Below, piece by piece: positions 38,301 to 51,959 of a stretch of 64,000 nucleotides of DNA; position 1 is the stretch's first letter, and each line of letters starts with the position of its first letter. A program made the position numbers and the translations under genes. The DNA comes from Plumapathes pennacea (taxonomy: Eukaryota > Cnidaria > Anthozoa > Antipatharia > Myriopathidae): NCBI GenBank assembly GCA_964036295.1, contig OZ038469.1:3364067-3428066 (forward strand), written 5' to 3'. The notes under the pieces are model-generated. The model searched no databases and was not told where the DNA came from. It was given only the letters and a program-made list of their open reading frames with translations.

Positions 38301-39150
38301 TAAACAAACATGGCGTCGCAAAAGCCTAATTCACCTCATCGTCACCCGCATCATCAGTAAACAGGCATACTGTTACGAGATCCCTTTTCCTGAGTAACGA
38401 TTTTCATTAAATCCACCTGAACTGCGTGCTGGTACTAGCTCCTGTAATGTTAAAACCTGCTTCAGAAGCAAAAATTTGCCGAGGAAGCATAATTTTATCA
38501 CACGGCGCCGCCCAAAACTGCTCCCAACCGGTAAAACCGGAAAGCAGTGTGCATCGTGGATGACAAGCTATGCAGAGTATTAGTGCTAAACAAAAAGGCT
38601 TCACTAGACCATGGAAGTCTGTCCGCCATGATGGTTTTGGCGATGTCCGCTGCGATTTTCAGCACAATCGCGGGCGCATTTATTTTGCCCTGCAGTGTGA
38701 TTCATTATGTCAGCGGTCGCCCTACGGCAGTTATAACTGACAAAAACTAACCAGCCGTCAAACAGTGATAAATAAACGTCACAGCGGAGTGAAATACCGT
38801 GTAAAAAGAGGAGCGTAAAGTAGGATATCTAAGTTCATAAAGAGTTTTGGAGCGTGCAAATAATACTTTTTAATAGGACTCCTAACGCTTTAGGAGTCCT
38901 AACAGGAAATTAAAGCCTTGTCCTCACTAGCGCATAAGCATAAGCATAAGCATAAGAATAAGAGAGCGACAGTGACGACATAAGTATAAGCATAAGGAAC
39001 GGACATTTTTGCTTCGTGTTAAAAAAATTGCAACATAAATTTACGCGAATCGGAGGAAAAATTTCCCAGAGGGGGTAGGGCGATACGGCACTCTCATACA
39101 CAAGCCATACACTGTATGTGCCGCCCTAAACGGTTATCGTTCTCAATATT
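35345..39150. repeat. Class A spacer, copy 2 (upstream of gene 2)
   Basis: Close relative of 21214-25480. It holds the poly-C/(CA)n tract, a second LINE fragment, the L2 leader candidate (donor 38146) and the hairpin at 38874-38901. No intact gene seen. Confidence 0.85.
36893..37145 (-). pseudogene. Second copy of the LINE reverse-transcriptase remnant
   Basis: Duplicate of 23122-23430 carried along with the class A spacer. Small indels break the frame here, so no long open frame remains. Confidence 0.6.
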
Positions 39151-39159
39151 GTATTAGGG

Positions 39160-41040
39160 GATCGATTTTGTCTTTTTTGTCTGAAATTAGGGTAGTTGAC
39201 TTTGCACATTTTGATATTTGGTCTAAAATAGAAGCGTTGGCTAAAATCACAGTACTAGTTGCATGGCTTCAATGCTTTTATTTCTTAATGCTGTATACAG
39301 AGCGAACTGGAAATCAAAGGATTTTAAGACCACTAACAAATCCAATACAAAATTAAAATTTGTCACATCTTTTAGAAATAACTACTACCTCTTCGAGCCC
39401 AGTTAAACCTGCGAAGGTACAACTGTGTCATAGTCTGACTTTGAGAATAACGATGCTCTTTTCCTCTAAAACTAATGCAACCTGAAAGAAAGCCATCTCA
39501 TCCTTTTGAGAGACCAATCACTATAGAGCAAAACTATACAAACTCTACATTTGGCTGGGATGGTCTGCGCCTGTGCCTCTAGTCGCTTCTCCGCCAAGTG
39601 TATAAATATAAGTTTAATATACCCCGACTTAGCGGCGGTTAGTCACTTTAAGCCACTATAACTGCTCCACTTTCTACTTAAACTATACAAAAAAGAATAT
39701 GCTCTGATTAAACTAACAATCTCAATTTGAGAACACTAGCTAAACCTTCGAACTTTCTTACGTTTGTTCAGGGCAGTCACCCTTTATTACTGAAAATCGA
39801 TCTCAATTTGAGACCGTTGTATCTAAACCTAACCGAGACATGCAAGTCATATAAGTTTAAACTAGATGTAGCGTTTCTTCCTACCACTAACTTTTATCTA
39901 AATTTGCAAGATAAGCGCTGTACAAGCGGAACCACTACATTAAATAAACGAAGAGCTGCATACACGAGATGCTTTGAGGTGACATGTCTCAGCATGCTGC
40001 TAAAATCTAACGTATAAATGAATTGTTCAGTTTACACTGTTTTCCACGCAAGTGGCTTTAGGACACAACGAAAATACGTTTTTCGGTCGTGCGGTCACCC
40101 TATTTTTGTGTCAGCGGTAATTGCACACAAATGCAGCTTCAAGTGCAGAATTTGTAGCTCAGTCTAACACTTGTAAAACCTCAAGACTTAGCCAAGGAAC
40201 TCAACACTAGGACTCTATACTGTATATAGTTCAACTATAACATAAATTGTGCACAAGAAGACCAGGGCTTGCATACGAGGTGAAATTTCATCTCGGGTAA
40301 ATTAGACCTACGAACGCTGACGTCAAGAACGTCTGTCCGCGGTGTCACATGAGCAACAGAGCTTGACTTAATTTACGAGTGATTCTCCTGAAGTCAGAAA
40401 ATTGAGGGCTGATCCATTACGTCGTCCGTCACAATCGAAACGGAGTGTGATCTGAAGAAAGTCTGTCAATGACGTCACATGGGTCAGCGGCTGGTTACTG
40501 AAGGCTCTGCATCCGCTGCTTGCTGTGTATTAAAAAGAAAAAAGCAATAAAATTAATCTGATGAAATTCCGATCACCGTCAGTACGCTGACCGATGGTTA
40601 ACTTCGCTACCGTTAGAGTTCATAAGGAACATTATTCTTCCGACTGTGGAAATTCGGGAAATGCAGGACTCCAGATAAATCTGAGGGAAAAGTTTTTCTT
40701 CAACTCCAGACAGTGAAACTGGTAACGGCTCTTAACGTTAGCGTTTTGTACAAATTTAAACGACAAATGAGGAGAGTCTTCAATCGTATTTACCTTGCTC
40801 AGCCGGCCAGAAAGGTCTAAATGTCAAACCCCGCCATTTTGAACCTTAAAGAATAAACACCGACATAAGATGGAGACGGCGGGAATTTCAGAATTGACTT
40901 GTGCAAACAGTGCGCTGGTGTGGGAAATGTTGTTTATTCCAGAGAAGCATCCAACACTTTGAGAAAACGATAAGACAATCCAGAGTTTGTAGTTTTATAT
41001 GAAGTTCAGTTCACTTACTGTGCTGTGGCATCCTGTAGAT
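39160..41040. repeat. Array spacer segment C, copy 3
   Basis: Full-length copy between gene 3 (3' side) and gene 2 (5' side). Contains paired TCTCAATTTGAGA palindromes near 39719 and 39790, leader L1 candidate with donor at 40794, and the gene 3 poly(A) signal at 40933-40938. Confidence 0.85.
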
Positions 41041-41041
41041 T

Positions 41042-44000
41042 CTAGTCAATGTCCATCCTCTCTGTCAACGTCAAGAAAAGCTTTATTTACAAATGTAATT
41101 TATATAAAGGTCAGTACAGCCTTCCCCAAATAGAGCTGTATTAAAATAATATCTCAATTAGCACCTTGTGAACAACTGCATACAAATGGCAGCGCACCTA
41201 GGGAAAAATACTAATCTGGAAACACATACTCAAAAAAAAAAAAAAATTGAATACCTTGTTCTAGATCATCCCGTCTTCCAAACAGCTCAACTGCCAGGTC
41301 TTGTGTCTCGGGTTTTTGTCGCATCAGCAGGTAAACGTCACTCAAGTTGACACCTTGATCCAGCACGTGAACTTCGTGAAAAATCGCCGCGTGTGTCTGC
41401 ATGAGTACCAGCTTCCCGCGGTCATCAAAGCAAGGAGACCCGGATGCACCGAACGTCATGCTGGGTTCCATGAGCGTCTTGCATGGGTGGACAAGATTTA
41501 CAAACTGGGGGCGACCGACCAGCCCCTGAACGTCTGGGTGGCTTGGAAGTCGTTCCTCACAACACAGGTTCACTGTCTTGAACCGTCCACCGCAGTGACC
41601 AATCAGGTGAAACTTGTGGCTTTGATTGACATGTTCCAGGCGATTTCCCAGCGCAGGCGGCAGATTATGGTCACGTGGTGTTCTGAGTTGTAGCACAGCG
41701 ACATCCAACTCCTCGCTTGACCACTGAACACCTGGTTCAAGTCGTTCAATCACTTGAACTGCTTCAGTTGACTCGTGATAATTGAAACACACCTCAACGA
41801 ATTGACCAGAAAACGATCTTTCACCGACAAGCCCTGTTGACGTAAGCAAAGATTACCTATAATCAAACGCACCAATCTCGTTTGGTTTCACAATCCCTGA
41901 GTCACGTTTGGGTAAGTTCTCCTAACCGTCTCTGAACAAAATGTATGAGTAATGTTGGGAGAATTTCTACTTTGACCAGATTTAATAACTCAAGCGAGAG
42001 ATCATAAGATAAGTCGGTGTTACTTTTTAGTCTAAATACAACTGATCGTATTTTCAAACAAGTCGGATTAAAAGGGATGAAGACTTGCTCTTGTCGTTTG
42101 AAGCCTTGAAAATGAATTGGTAATTAAGGCTTTAGGTTTTAGAGGTATTCTTTATGAGGGTGTCCTTTGCACTTACTGTAAGCGACATTCACCGGAAAAT
42201 GACAACCACAAAAGACAGCACACAGCTTTTGTTCACCTTGTATTGCAAAGAGCAAAGGAGCTGGTATGAAGTCTGATTGTCAAATCGTCTTCATGTAATT
42301 TATTAAAACTCACACGTATTTGTGTGCAAAGTGCAGATCAAACCACTAATATCACAATTTATTTTTAGAGCAGTTCAAGCCGACCTCTACGCGCGCAGAG
42401 CATTGTGGTACCCGATGCGAAAAGCAAAACAAAATTTGTTTTGTCTCACATTTAATGTGAAAAACAGGGACATGAGAACGATTCTCCCAAAAAGCGCGTA
42501 TGCTGAGTAATGTTTTCATTATCAGCAATCGAGAAATCACACATCATGTCCTTTTGCCTTCGGGCGAATGAACATTTATAAATGCCGTCTTTCTAGGAAA
42601 AACACCAAAGTTCTTCCGACTTACCGCAGATCTCGGCGACCACGTGAAGGCATGTCATCACGTGACATAGACCAACTCGGAACACAGTTCCCGCGCACCA
42701 ACTAGTGGGCGTCGTTGCACGGATGATTCCCACGGATTTGCAGAGGGTGCCTAACAGAACGACAAACTCGGCCGAGATTCCTCCGGTGCCCAATCGGCCA
42801 AGTCCCACCAGACGGAAGTCCTTGCCTTCTGATTCTGTACTGAGAGGCTGGGTGAATCTGTCGAGACATTCTTTGTGTCGCCGAGGCAGAGCAGAAAGGT
42901 CTGTTGGAAAAAAAAAACGGAATTGACGTTAATCCCGATGACTAAATATGATTTAACCAACCATGCAATTAGTGAAACTTGTCACGACTTATCTTTCTTT
43001 CTCATCAATTGAAACATTATTTTCAATTGACGCTAGCTCCAAAACACTATCTTTAACGACATTCGAGACAAAATCTTAGCAAAATCTTAGCAAAGTTTGA
43101 AATACAGGTCTGAAATCATATATTTGGTACGAAACAGTGCAAGACTTTTGAGAGCCATGCGGCAAATTCCTGTCTTTTGATGTTTCGCATTTTTGTTACG
43201 GCAGACTATAATTTCCTCACCTTTCACCGGGTACACCAGACAAGACGGCACTTTCATCGTAGCATCACGCTCGCACGTCATTTCAGGACATGTCCGGGGA
43301 AATGGCTCACTTATCTGTCTGCCAGGAAATCTACCCGGCCTACTGATGCCATATTGAAGACAGTGTGGACACAACAGCCAGTTCTCCCACTTTACACCAG
43401 GCCACTCGCTCATCACACTCTTCATCTCTTTGTCAAGAGCCGTCAGTACCGTCCAAAGATCACAGATGTCTTCTCCTTCCACCGTCAGACTAATCACTGT
43501 TTCCTTGCCTCGAATGACGCGGTGAACCACAAGACGGCTTAGGTTGATGTTAGCATACACTCCGTCTTTCCAGTCTATCCGGCTTTTCTTGTCATGAACA
43601 TGGCGGTGCAGGCGAACAGCAAACTTCTCATAGAGCGGAGGAGGGCAAATGGACAGAAACTCGTACTCCAGGCTGAAGCGAAGGCATGTCACAGCGGGGG
43701 GACCAAATAGAATCTGTTGTACCAGTGCAGTGTCCGGGACCCCATCCTTCAAGAACCAGGGGAAGCGAAGGCTAGCCACTTGGCCGTCTTCATCTGTACG
43801 TAGTGGATAACACAAATCCAAGTGCACGAACAAGTGTATCATAGCATCAAAAACTCTTCCATCCAATTCCTTGTGTTTCCATAGACACTTCAACAATTCC
43901 CTTGGCATAATTCCTTCTCTAAGCAAATCCATTTTGATTTGCTCAAATTCGCCTGGGAAGATTGTTGTTTGAAAGGAGGTGCCCTTGCCGTAGCTCAGTG

Positions 44001-46137
44001 ATTCTGTTTCCTGACGCTCTGAGAAGACGGCTTTGAACAGGTCGACCAGGAACTCGGGATTGTGGAATACATACTGCGCAAGCTCGGACGTTTCGTGGTA
44101 CCACAAAATGGCGCCGATTGCGTGAAGAAACTCCAGAATATATCTGATATGCTTCTGACGACCAAAGATACTGTCCGTCACCCATGTTACCAAAGACATT
44201 CCTCGCCTAGCCTCTTTATCTGCTGCTTGGATATCTTCCAAAACCAAATAAGGCTTTTTTCTCATGGAGGGACTTCGCAAGCTCTTGTACAATTCTAACC
44301 AAGCAGGTGGGACTACTTTTCCTTTCTCACAAACAAGGCTCACCAGCTTCTTCCGAAACTCTGGAATGCCCATCATGGTTTCCGACGAAACCACATCAAT
44401 GTTTGGAAGATCCTTACTCTGCAAGCCTTCTCTCTTACACTGCACATCAACACTTGATTCGATGCTCTTACACTTGACTGACGCCTGATCCTGTCCGAGC
44501 ATGTCGGCATGTGTTCCTACTATCCTAAGGGCAGCCGTCGGTACACGAGTGAGCAGCGTGCTGAGCCAGCTTCCAATGTCTCTGTGGAAGTTATTTTCTG
44601 AGAAATCGGCTAAATTCACAACAAGTACAAATATTGCATTTTGTTCGACAAATAGATGGTGCACAACTTTATACCAGTCGTTTCCACCAAAGTCAATCAC
44701 TGAAATGCAGATGTTCTTGTCGTTCTCCTCCAGCTCCCACGTGATTATGTCCACAACTATCGTCCTCTCCTCTGCACCAACACAAGATGACTCGTTCTTG
44801 ACTAGTGTTTTAGCTAGACTTGTTTTTCCTGCTCCACTAGAACCAAGCAAGACAATCTTTTGGTGTACAGACCTGCCGTATCGAACATCAACAAGATAAC
44901 TGAACACAGCTTGCACCCCTTGCTGGCATACTTCGCTTGGAGGAATTTGCATGGGATTAGGCAACATCTCTAATGTTCTTAAATGTTTCAGTTTTGTGAG
45001 ATTACAAGGGATCTCCCTTAATTGATTGTTGCCTAGTTGAAGCTCGTCCAGTTGCACTAAATCACAGATTTCTTCAGGCAAATCACTCAACGTGCATTTC
45101 GTGAGACGCAGCTTTCGAAGTTCTTTCAGATTTGAGGAAACCGTGGGGATGCTCTTTACTGGATTCGAACTCAGATCCAACTCTTCCAGTGACGTCAACT
45201 GAGTGATGTCTGTCGGTATCTCTGTCATTCCACATTTCTTGAAATCCAGCTTTTGAAGTTTCTTCAAATCAGAGAAGCCTACGGGGAGGCTCTTTATTGG
45301 ATTCCAACTCAGATCCAACTCTTTCAGTGACGTCAGCTGAGTGATATCTGTCGGTATCTCTGTCATTCCACAATTCTTGAATTCCAGCTTTTGAAGTTGC
45401 TTCAAATCAGAGAAGCCCACGGGGAGGCTCTTTACTGGATTCCAACTCAGATCCAACTCTTTCAGTGACGTCAACTGAGTGATGACTATCGGTATCTCTG
45501 TCAACTCACAACCCCGTATAATCAGCTTTCGAAGTTTCTTCAAATTTGAGAAGCCCACGGGGAGGCTCTTTACTGAATTGAAACTTAGATACAACTCTTC
45601 AAGTGACGTCAACTGAGTGAGGTCTGTCGGTATCTCTGTCAACCCACATTCCCACATATTCAGCTTTCGAAGTTTCGTCAAATTTGAGAAGCCTGTGGGG
45701 AGGCTCTTCACTGAATTGTTACTCAGATCTAACTCTTCCAGTGAAGTCAACTGAGTGAAGTCTGTCGGTATCTCTGTGAACCCACAACGCTCCATATTCA
45801 GCTTTTGAAGTTGCTTTAAATTTGATAAGCCATCGGGAAGATTCTTTACTGTGTCATTGCTTGAGATGTCCAATGTCTTCAGAGTGGTAAGTTGCATTAA
45901 GACTGATACATTCTTTAGCTTGCATCCCTTTAGAACAAGCTCTTGTAAGTTTTTTAACTTCAAGAAACTTTCTGGGATATCAGGTATGGGAATGCCTGAC
46001 AAGGCAAGGACTTCGACTTCCGTCATCATTGACACAGCTTCTGGGACTCTCATCAAACCACTATTGCTGAAGTCTAGTTTCAGTCTCCCAGCAGTGTCTC
46101 TTGTTACCAGACCTCTTAAATCTTCGACTGTCCACAT
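41042..46137 (-). CDS. LRR-Roc-COR-trypsin-like protease fusion, gene 3 (about 1,260 aa)
   Basis: Large exon from 46170 (acceptor TTTTGCAG), ATG 46137 (MWTVEDLRG), donor AAAG|GTGAGG at 43221. Exon 2 is 42900-42625, exon 3 is 41833-41255 (donor AAG|GTATTC), and the proposed last exon 41061-41042 ends TAG. Only about 5 LRR doublets. Compared with genes 1 and 2, several N-terminal LRRs are missing exactly after LDISSND, consistent with an in-frame deletion. Roc P-loop GSSGAGKTS is near residue 430, with DFGGNDWY and THAD, then the COR-like region and CPHC/CPEMTC. The triad is His1058, Asp1108 and Ser1195. Exon 2 is open throughout although it has no ATG, as expected for an internal exon. Introns (320 and 791 bp) and exon 3 are nearly the same as in gene 1, which suggests recent exchange. 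Confidence 0.85.
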
Positions 46138-46170
46138 CTTTGATGAATCAGACGTTCACTAAAACTTTGA

Positions 46171-46835
46171 CTGCAAAAGCAAATGTTTTATTTTGTTTTA
46201 TTTTATTAGCCTCGCTGAAAACTATAAATAATAATAAGAAAGACTATGGCAGGGTTATACCACAACAGCATGGTCAGACTGCAGGCCCATATATATTACT
46301 AAACTTGCTGTAGAAAAATTATTGTTCTATTTAACTACAAAACACAACTTAAATTAACGAGAAAACTTAAAATGACTTGAATCTTGAAACAACATTTGAC
46401 AGGATGCTCGAGGTTGGGTGGGATGTTGCACTGATTTAACACAAACAGCTCTAAATGTTCGAGGATTTTGAAGGACGTAGGTGTTAATATTGTCTAAGGA
46501 GATGAAAAAGTAGTTTATCGTAACAGATGTAAAATAGTTGGAAGTTATCTGTGCTGATGTGTAGTACATCTGCCAAGGTGTTCCAAACTCTGGCTGTTCT
46601 AACTAGAGATGATTGCTAATTCACATCATGTCCACCATTTTCTTCACACGTTGTGCTTTTCTTAGGATGATGAAGTGTTATATTGCACACTGTGAAAAGC
46701 TGGATTGTAAGTTATGTCAAATAAAACAAAAATACCAACTGGATGTGTAGGGGTAGAATAGCGGACAGCATCACAACAAAATGGCTGCTTCTGCCCACCA
46801 TTTTCATATGAGAAAAGTAGAAGGCTAAACATGTG
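46171..46835. repeat. Class B spacer, first part, copy 1 (upstream of gene 3)
   Basis: Matches 58691-59355 upstream of gene 4 until a retroinsertion interrupts it. No coding signal recognised. Confidence 0.8.
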
Positions 46836-47135
46836 TTGAATATTATTCTTATGATTATTGTTAGCTAATTACTATCTACAAATAAAAATATTTTTAGCTT
46901 CACGTTTGTTATTTCTTACGTGTTCGTGGCGAAGTAGCTTATCTTTATTAGTATGATTATTTCATCAACCAAAAAATATATACATAGAATAGAATATTTT
47001 TGTTGGTAATTCTGCCAACTGATCACCTATAAAGATAATCTCAAAGTATTACATAAAGGGGGACTACTCTGTAAAAGCCTGTTAGGGTTTAATTTAGTCC
47101 TCCTACCATTGTATTGATTAAATATACCAATGTAC

Positions 47136-47166
<31 letters not shown>
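46836..47166 (+). mobile_element. Poly(A)-tailed retroinsertion, about 330 bp
   Basis: Absent from the otherwise matching class B spacer at about 59356, where GTGTTGGATGAAAGATTACC is continuous. The insert ends in a run of about 27 A on the + strand, the mark of target-primed reverse transcription. It has no long frame and could be a SINE or the 3' end of a LINE. A clear target-site duplication is not evident. Confidence 0.7.
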
Positions 47167-47167
<1 letters not shown>

Positions 47168-47322
47168 GAAAGATTACCTGGTTTGCATACCTAAACATTA
47201 AATTTTTCTAAACCAAGCTGGTATACAACTTGATGCAAGTATTCCTACACAACCCCAAGTCATAAACAAAGGTATGCAAAAAAGCGTATGTGAAGCTATT
47301 TGGTAGTTGATGATAGTGCATG

Positions 47323-49785
47323 ACGAGCCCCACGCCTTGACAACGGCCTTTCGGTAGGGACAATTTGTCCCCACCGCCCGTGGAGTGCGGTCTGCTTGGT
47401 ATGAATGACAGAGGTGTAAACTCCAAACCATTAGCACAGTCGGTCTGCTGATAATCACTTTGTCCTGAATTAGAAATTGTAATTTTAGCCTGCAATCGTG
47501 CTCTGGGGTGCCTTTCTCACTCTATAACAGAAGTCGCGCTTATGTGGCGAAAATTATCAGTCGGCATCTAACGAAAGAGCTTGATAAACAGTAAAAAAAT
47601 CTTATTAGTTTTCCGCCAGTCACAAACAATGTCATTGATTTGACTTCACTTCCGTGCAATATTTCCTCACAAAGATTCGCGTCGAAACACGCACTTCCTG
47701 AGAAGTTACAGTAACAAAGATTCTGTCGGGTCAGGTAGTCGCCGAAACATTCAATGAATGGTTTCTATGTACCGCAATCAAAAAGCTATAATATGTCCGT
47801 TCAATCAAAGCCTGTTAAAGTCAGCGAGCTCTTTGCTGTTATTTCACGTTATCGCGTTTTCTGACTGAATCAGCTGCTGGCAGACAATGTGCCGAATCGA
47901 AAATCAATTTTTCTAAATCCGAATTTCAAATTAGATGCTGAAGCCGTTATCAAAATCTTACAAGACTGTTTCAAGGCTAGTTATCAGTAAAAAATGTCCC
48001 GCGATATTATTCCAATAATAGTCGATTCAATAAGGCTCATCCACATCAGACAACTCTCAACTGTCATGAAATCAGCATGATAGCATCCAGTTCCTGTTTT
48101 AGGAATAAAATTACATTCGCGGGGCATTACATACGTGGGAAGGACAAGAGGCAGGATTGAGAGGGCTAGCGAATAGCTTGTATAGTGGTATAATCGGCTG
48201 AGGGTAAGCTATCGCTATTTCAGTTAATCTGCGAGATTTATTCGGGCCGATTTCCCGTGTGTACGTTCTGGCCACATGTTTGGTTTTGTGGCCGGATCTT
48301 GCTCTATAATTGTTTAGCTACAAATTTCAGGATGGGTAGATATACTAGTTAGATTTGTTTCTTGAAGTATGGCTCATAGCTTTAAAAATAATATGTTGAA
48401 GTGATTGTGGCTCTTTTTTAGTGTGACGGCCAGATCCGTTCAATCGGTGGTTTTGAGCGAACCATATTACTGCGAGATCACCTCGCGAACGAAGCCCAGG
48501 GACTTGTCAAAGGTCTAGCGCTCGGCCCGCGTACAGTATTATCTGATCATAACATGGTTACTTGTAAACTCGCGCAGGCCCAAAGGTTTATATAGTCATA
48601 GCAAAAGATTAAGTTTAATTTTCAAAACTCGATGATCGATGTTTGGACATTGCAAGCAGCTTTATGGAATGTATTTTACTCATTGCGGCAAATGGAATGG
48701 TTCAAAGCTAAATTAAGCTTTGTTAGGAGAACACAAGACAAAACTCCGGGCAGACTCACACAGAAAGTACAAGAGCATTAACTCGTACATGGTCGTTTGG
48801 GTCTTTGATCAATTACAGGGCGAAGTATTTATAGTTTGATTAAAGTTTTTGTCGAGAAGTCTACTGGTGTTTTCAGTGGTGTTTGGGGATTTTGAATTGA
48901 ACCGCAACCTTGTGCGAAAAAAAGAAAACACCTTGGCTTTCAACCGGCTACTATTACTGCGAAGTACTATAATTTCGGATATATATTTTACGACTTCGGT
49001 TATTACCTGACCCGGCAGAATCTTAGTGCTGCAATGTTCTGAGGAAGTGTGTGTTTCGGCACGAATCTTTGTGAAGGAACATTGTATGAAAGTGAAGTCA
49101 AATTCAGGTAAAATAGCTTGTAGCCGTCCAGTTTCAGCAGTCTTCTTGTCGTTGCGATCGTAACTCAAACAAAACAAGTAAGATCTCGCCTGTGCGAAGT
49201 AAACATCTCGGCTTTTTTTGGACCAAATTTCAGCCTTTTGGAATCTTTCTATTAATTACTACCTGACCAGACAGAATCTTAGTTGCTGCAATGTTCCCAG
49301 GAAGTGGATGTTTCGACACGAATCTTTGTGAGGGAATATTGCACGGAAGTGAAGTCGAAATCAGGTAAAACCGTTCTTGTAGTGATTGGCTTTTTTCCAA
49401 AACTGATATACGCTTCAATCTTGCGTATCAGCTTATTTTGGCAGGATAAAAAGTTGTCAATTTTAATACTCGGCGACGGACGGTTACTTTAAATTTGCGC
49501 AATAGTTTAGTGTATCAGCCCATTTGTCGAAGAAAAAATGACAAACTTTGAAGAGACTCAAAAAATACAGTAAAACGGCCCCAAAGCTCAGTGAAGTCTT
49601 GATATCCGGCTTTCACAAAGCAGCTCAGCAGGCTGGCGTTTTCCCACGGGAAACATTCTCACCTCAAGGATCGAGGCGCTTGCGTGCTGTTTTGCTTACA
49701 CCTTTGTTCGCCGCAGTTAATTGGGATTAAAACAGCTTGGTTAGCAACGGGTACTTACGGCTCAACCCGGCTGCGGCTCCTCATG
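47323..49785. mobile_element. 2.5 kb insertion with inverted subterminal repeats, no transposase seen
   Basis: Present only in the gene 3 unit. In the gene 4 unit GATGATAGTGCA continues directly into CACATGCATACATGC. Inside, a segment of about 110 bp containing GAATCTTTGTGAGG occurs inverted at about 47639-47745 and in direct orientation at about 49005-49110 and 49258-49370. Frames on the minus strand at 48809-49177 and 49230-49418 cover the repeats but look like no known protein. Probably a non-autonomous DNA element or nested insertion. Confidence 0.6.
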
Positions 49786-51955
49786 ATACATGCATACATG
49801 CATGAACTTTATTAAAGTGTCAAAATCTTCTAGCGTATCACAGTCATGTGATATACTAATCGGGGACATTTAAAAAATAAAAATATATATATATGATGCA
49901 TGATAGTTCGTGATCAATCAAGTGTGAAAGTTTGAATTATCATCACCATTTGATCAGGGTTTTGACCTAAGCCAGCTGAGTACTATGCATGACCAAACAC
50001 AAATGCACAAATATGACATTTTGTTATAATTATTTTGAGCTGATCGACACACAAGGAGGAAAATATAGCTTCCCAAACTAATTCAAGTCGTTGTGTAAAT
50101 TTCTGTGAAATAAACCAGATTTTGACTCGCTATATACTTTGTAAAGTAACACACTCCAGCCAAACAAACCTGTTTCTCGTGATCTTCATAAGGTTGTGAC
50201 AAGGATTCACGGTAAAATTTCCTATCGATTTTTCAGTTATATCTTTAAAATTCTGCTCCCCTATGATATACAGATGATTAGCGACAAAACCAATCCAATT
50301 TTATAAACAAACAACTTAGACATACCACAGTCGATCTGCATCCTGCAATTTATGTCATGAAATCATGTGTGAACAAACATACCAGTGAATGCAAGGAACT
50401 GAATAACTGCTTTACCTTTAGTTTGATAAATCAGATGTCACACTGTAGTCACACCATACAGATCATATACAGCTGTGTTCTTTCTTTCACGAGCGAAGCG
50501 TCGCAAATGTTGCGGCAATGTGTGAATGTCAGTCAGGGAGCTGAAGGGGGAGCAGAATTTCCAAATACAACCAAAGAATCGGCAAACTTACCGCCGCCGA
50601 CTATAATAGTGCCTTTAGATTCACCGCGTACAAGAGAGTCAATTATATTTAGAAGACCCCTCCCTGGAGAGGAAATTTGGCATCTGACATTCTGTCGCAA
50701 AGTTATAACATTTTAGCAGGTAAACTCTTTACTTTCTCGAAACGTTCTAGCAGGTCCTGTACTTCAGCCCAAGGCTCCGGGAAATTGGGATCTTTGCTAC
50801 TGATTTGTGGTAGCAAACACTATCAGGATGGGGTGGATTGAAACGCGCACCAGCATCATTCCCTTGCTGCAGCATTAAACTAAAGCTGATTTGGAGTTTA
50901 GTTTGATTTTTGTGTCGCTCGGAAATTAGTTTTAAATCTTGTAGTGCTTTTCACGATGTATATAGTTTCGATGAACATTTTAAATACAACACCAAAAGAG
51001 TTCATCGCGCCTGCACTGAATCATCGCTAAAGAAAAAATCGAATTTGATCAGCGTATGGGTAGAACTCAGGAACTTTCTTTTAATAAACACCTAGAGCAT
51101 AACAAAAGCGAAACCCCTTACCTAGTTAAACTCGCTTGCGTTCGCGGGAATCCGTTTCAGTGCCGGTTTGTTTCTGCTAGTTCATAGCTGTAAAGGATCG
51201 AGAAGAAACACATTGTAAGTCTTACAGCACATTTATATTCTTGAAACCTTACTGTACGTACGTATGGTAAATCGATCGACGATTTGAAAAATAAACAAAC
51301 ATGGTGTCGCAAAAAACCCAACTTCACCTTCATCTTCGCTCGCATCATCAGTAAACAGGCACACTGTTATACAAGATCCCTTTTCCTGAGAAACGATTTC
51401 ATTAAATCCAATCCTGAAATGCTTGTTGATACTGCTGTTATGTTTTAACAAACCTGCCTTCCTCAGCAAAAACTTGCTGAGGGGCTGAAGAAGCATTCCT
51501 TTATCACACGGGAATGCTTCCAACCGGTAAAACCGGAAATCAGTGTGTACCGTGGGTGGACAAGCTATATGCAGAGTATTCGTGCTAAGACTGGAGCCCG
51601 TTTGACCCCCTCCCGCAGTGTTGTTATGTCAGCGGTCGCCCCGCGACAGTAATAACTGACAGAAAACTGACACAGATTAAAGTATCCCAGCCTTCAAGTA
51701 GTGGTAAATAAACGTCACACCGGAGTGAAATACTATGTACAAAGAAGAGCGTAAAGCAGAATATCTAGGGTCAAATAGCATTTTGGAGCGTGCAAATAGT
51801 ACTTTTTTTTCGTAGGAAATCAACGCTTATATTAATTATTGCGACTTAAATTAACACTGATCAGAGGAGAAATTCCCGGAGGGGGTAGAGGGAGAGGGTA
51901 CTCTCATACATAAGCTATATACTGTATGTGCCGCCCTAAAGGGTATCGTTTTTAA
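49786..51955. repeat. Class B spacer, second part, copy 1
   Basis: Highly similar to about 59565-61690. From about 51100 it also resembles the class A sequence near 24450-25200, including the L2 donor (51122). No intact gene seen. Confidence 0.8.
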
Positions 51956-51959
51956 GCAT

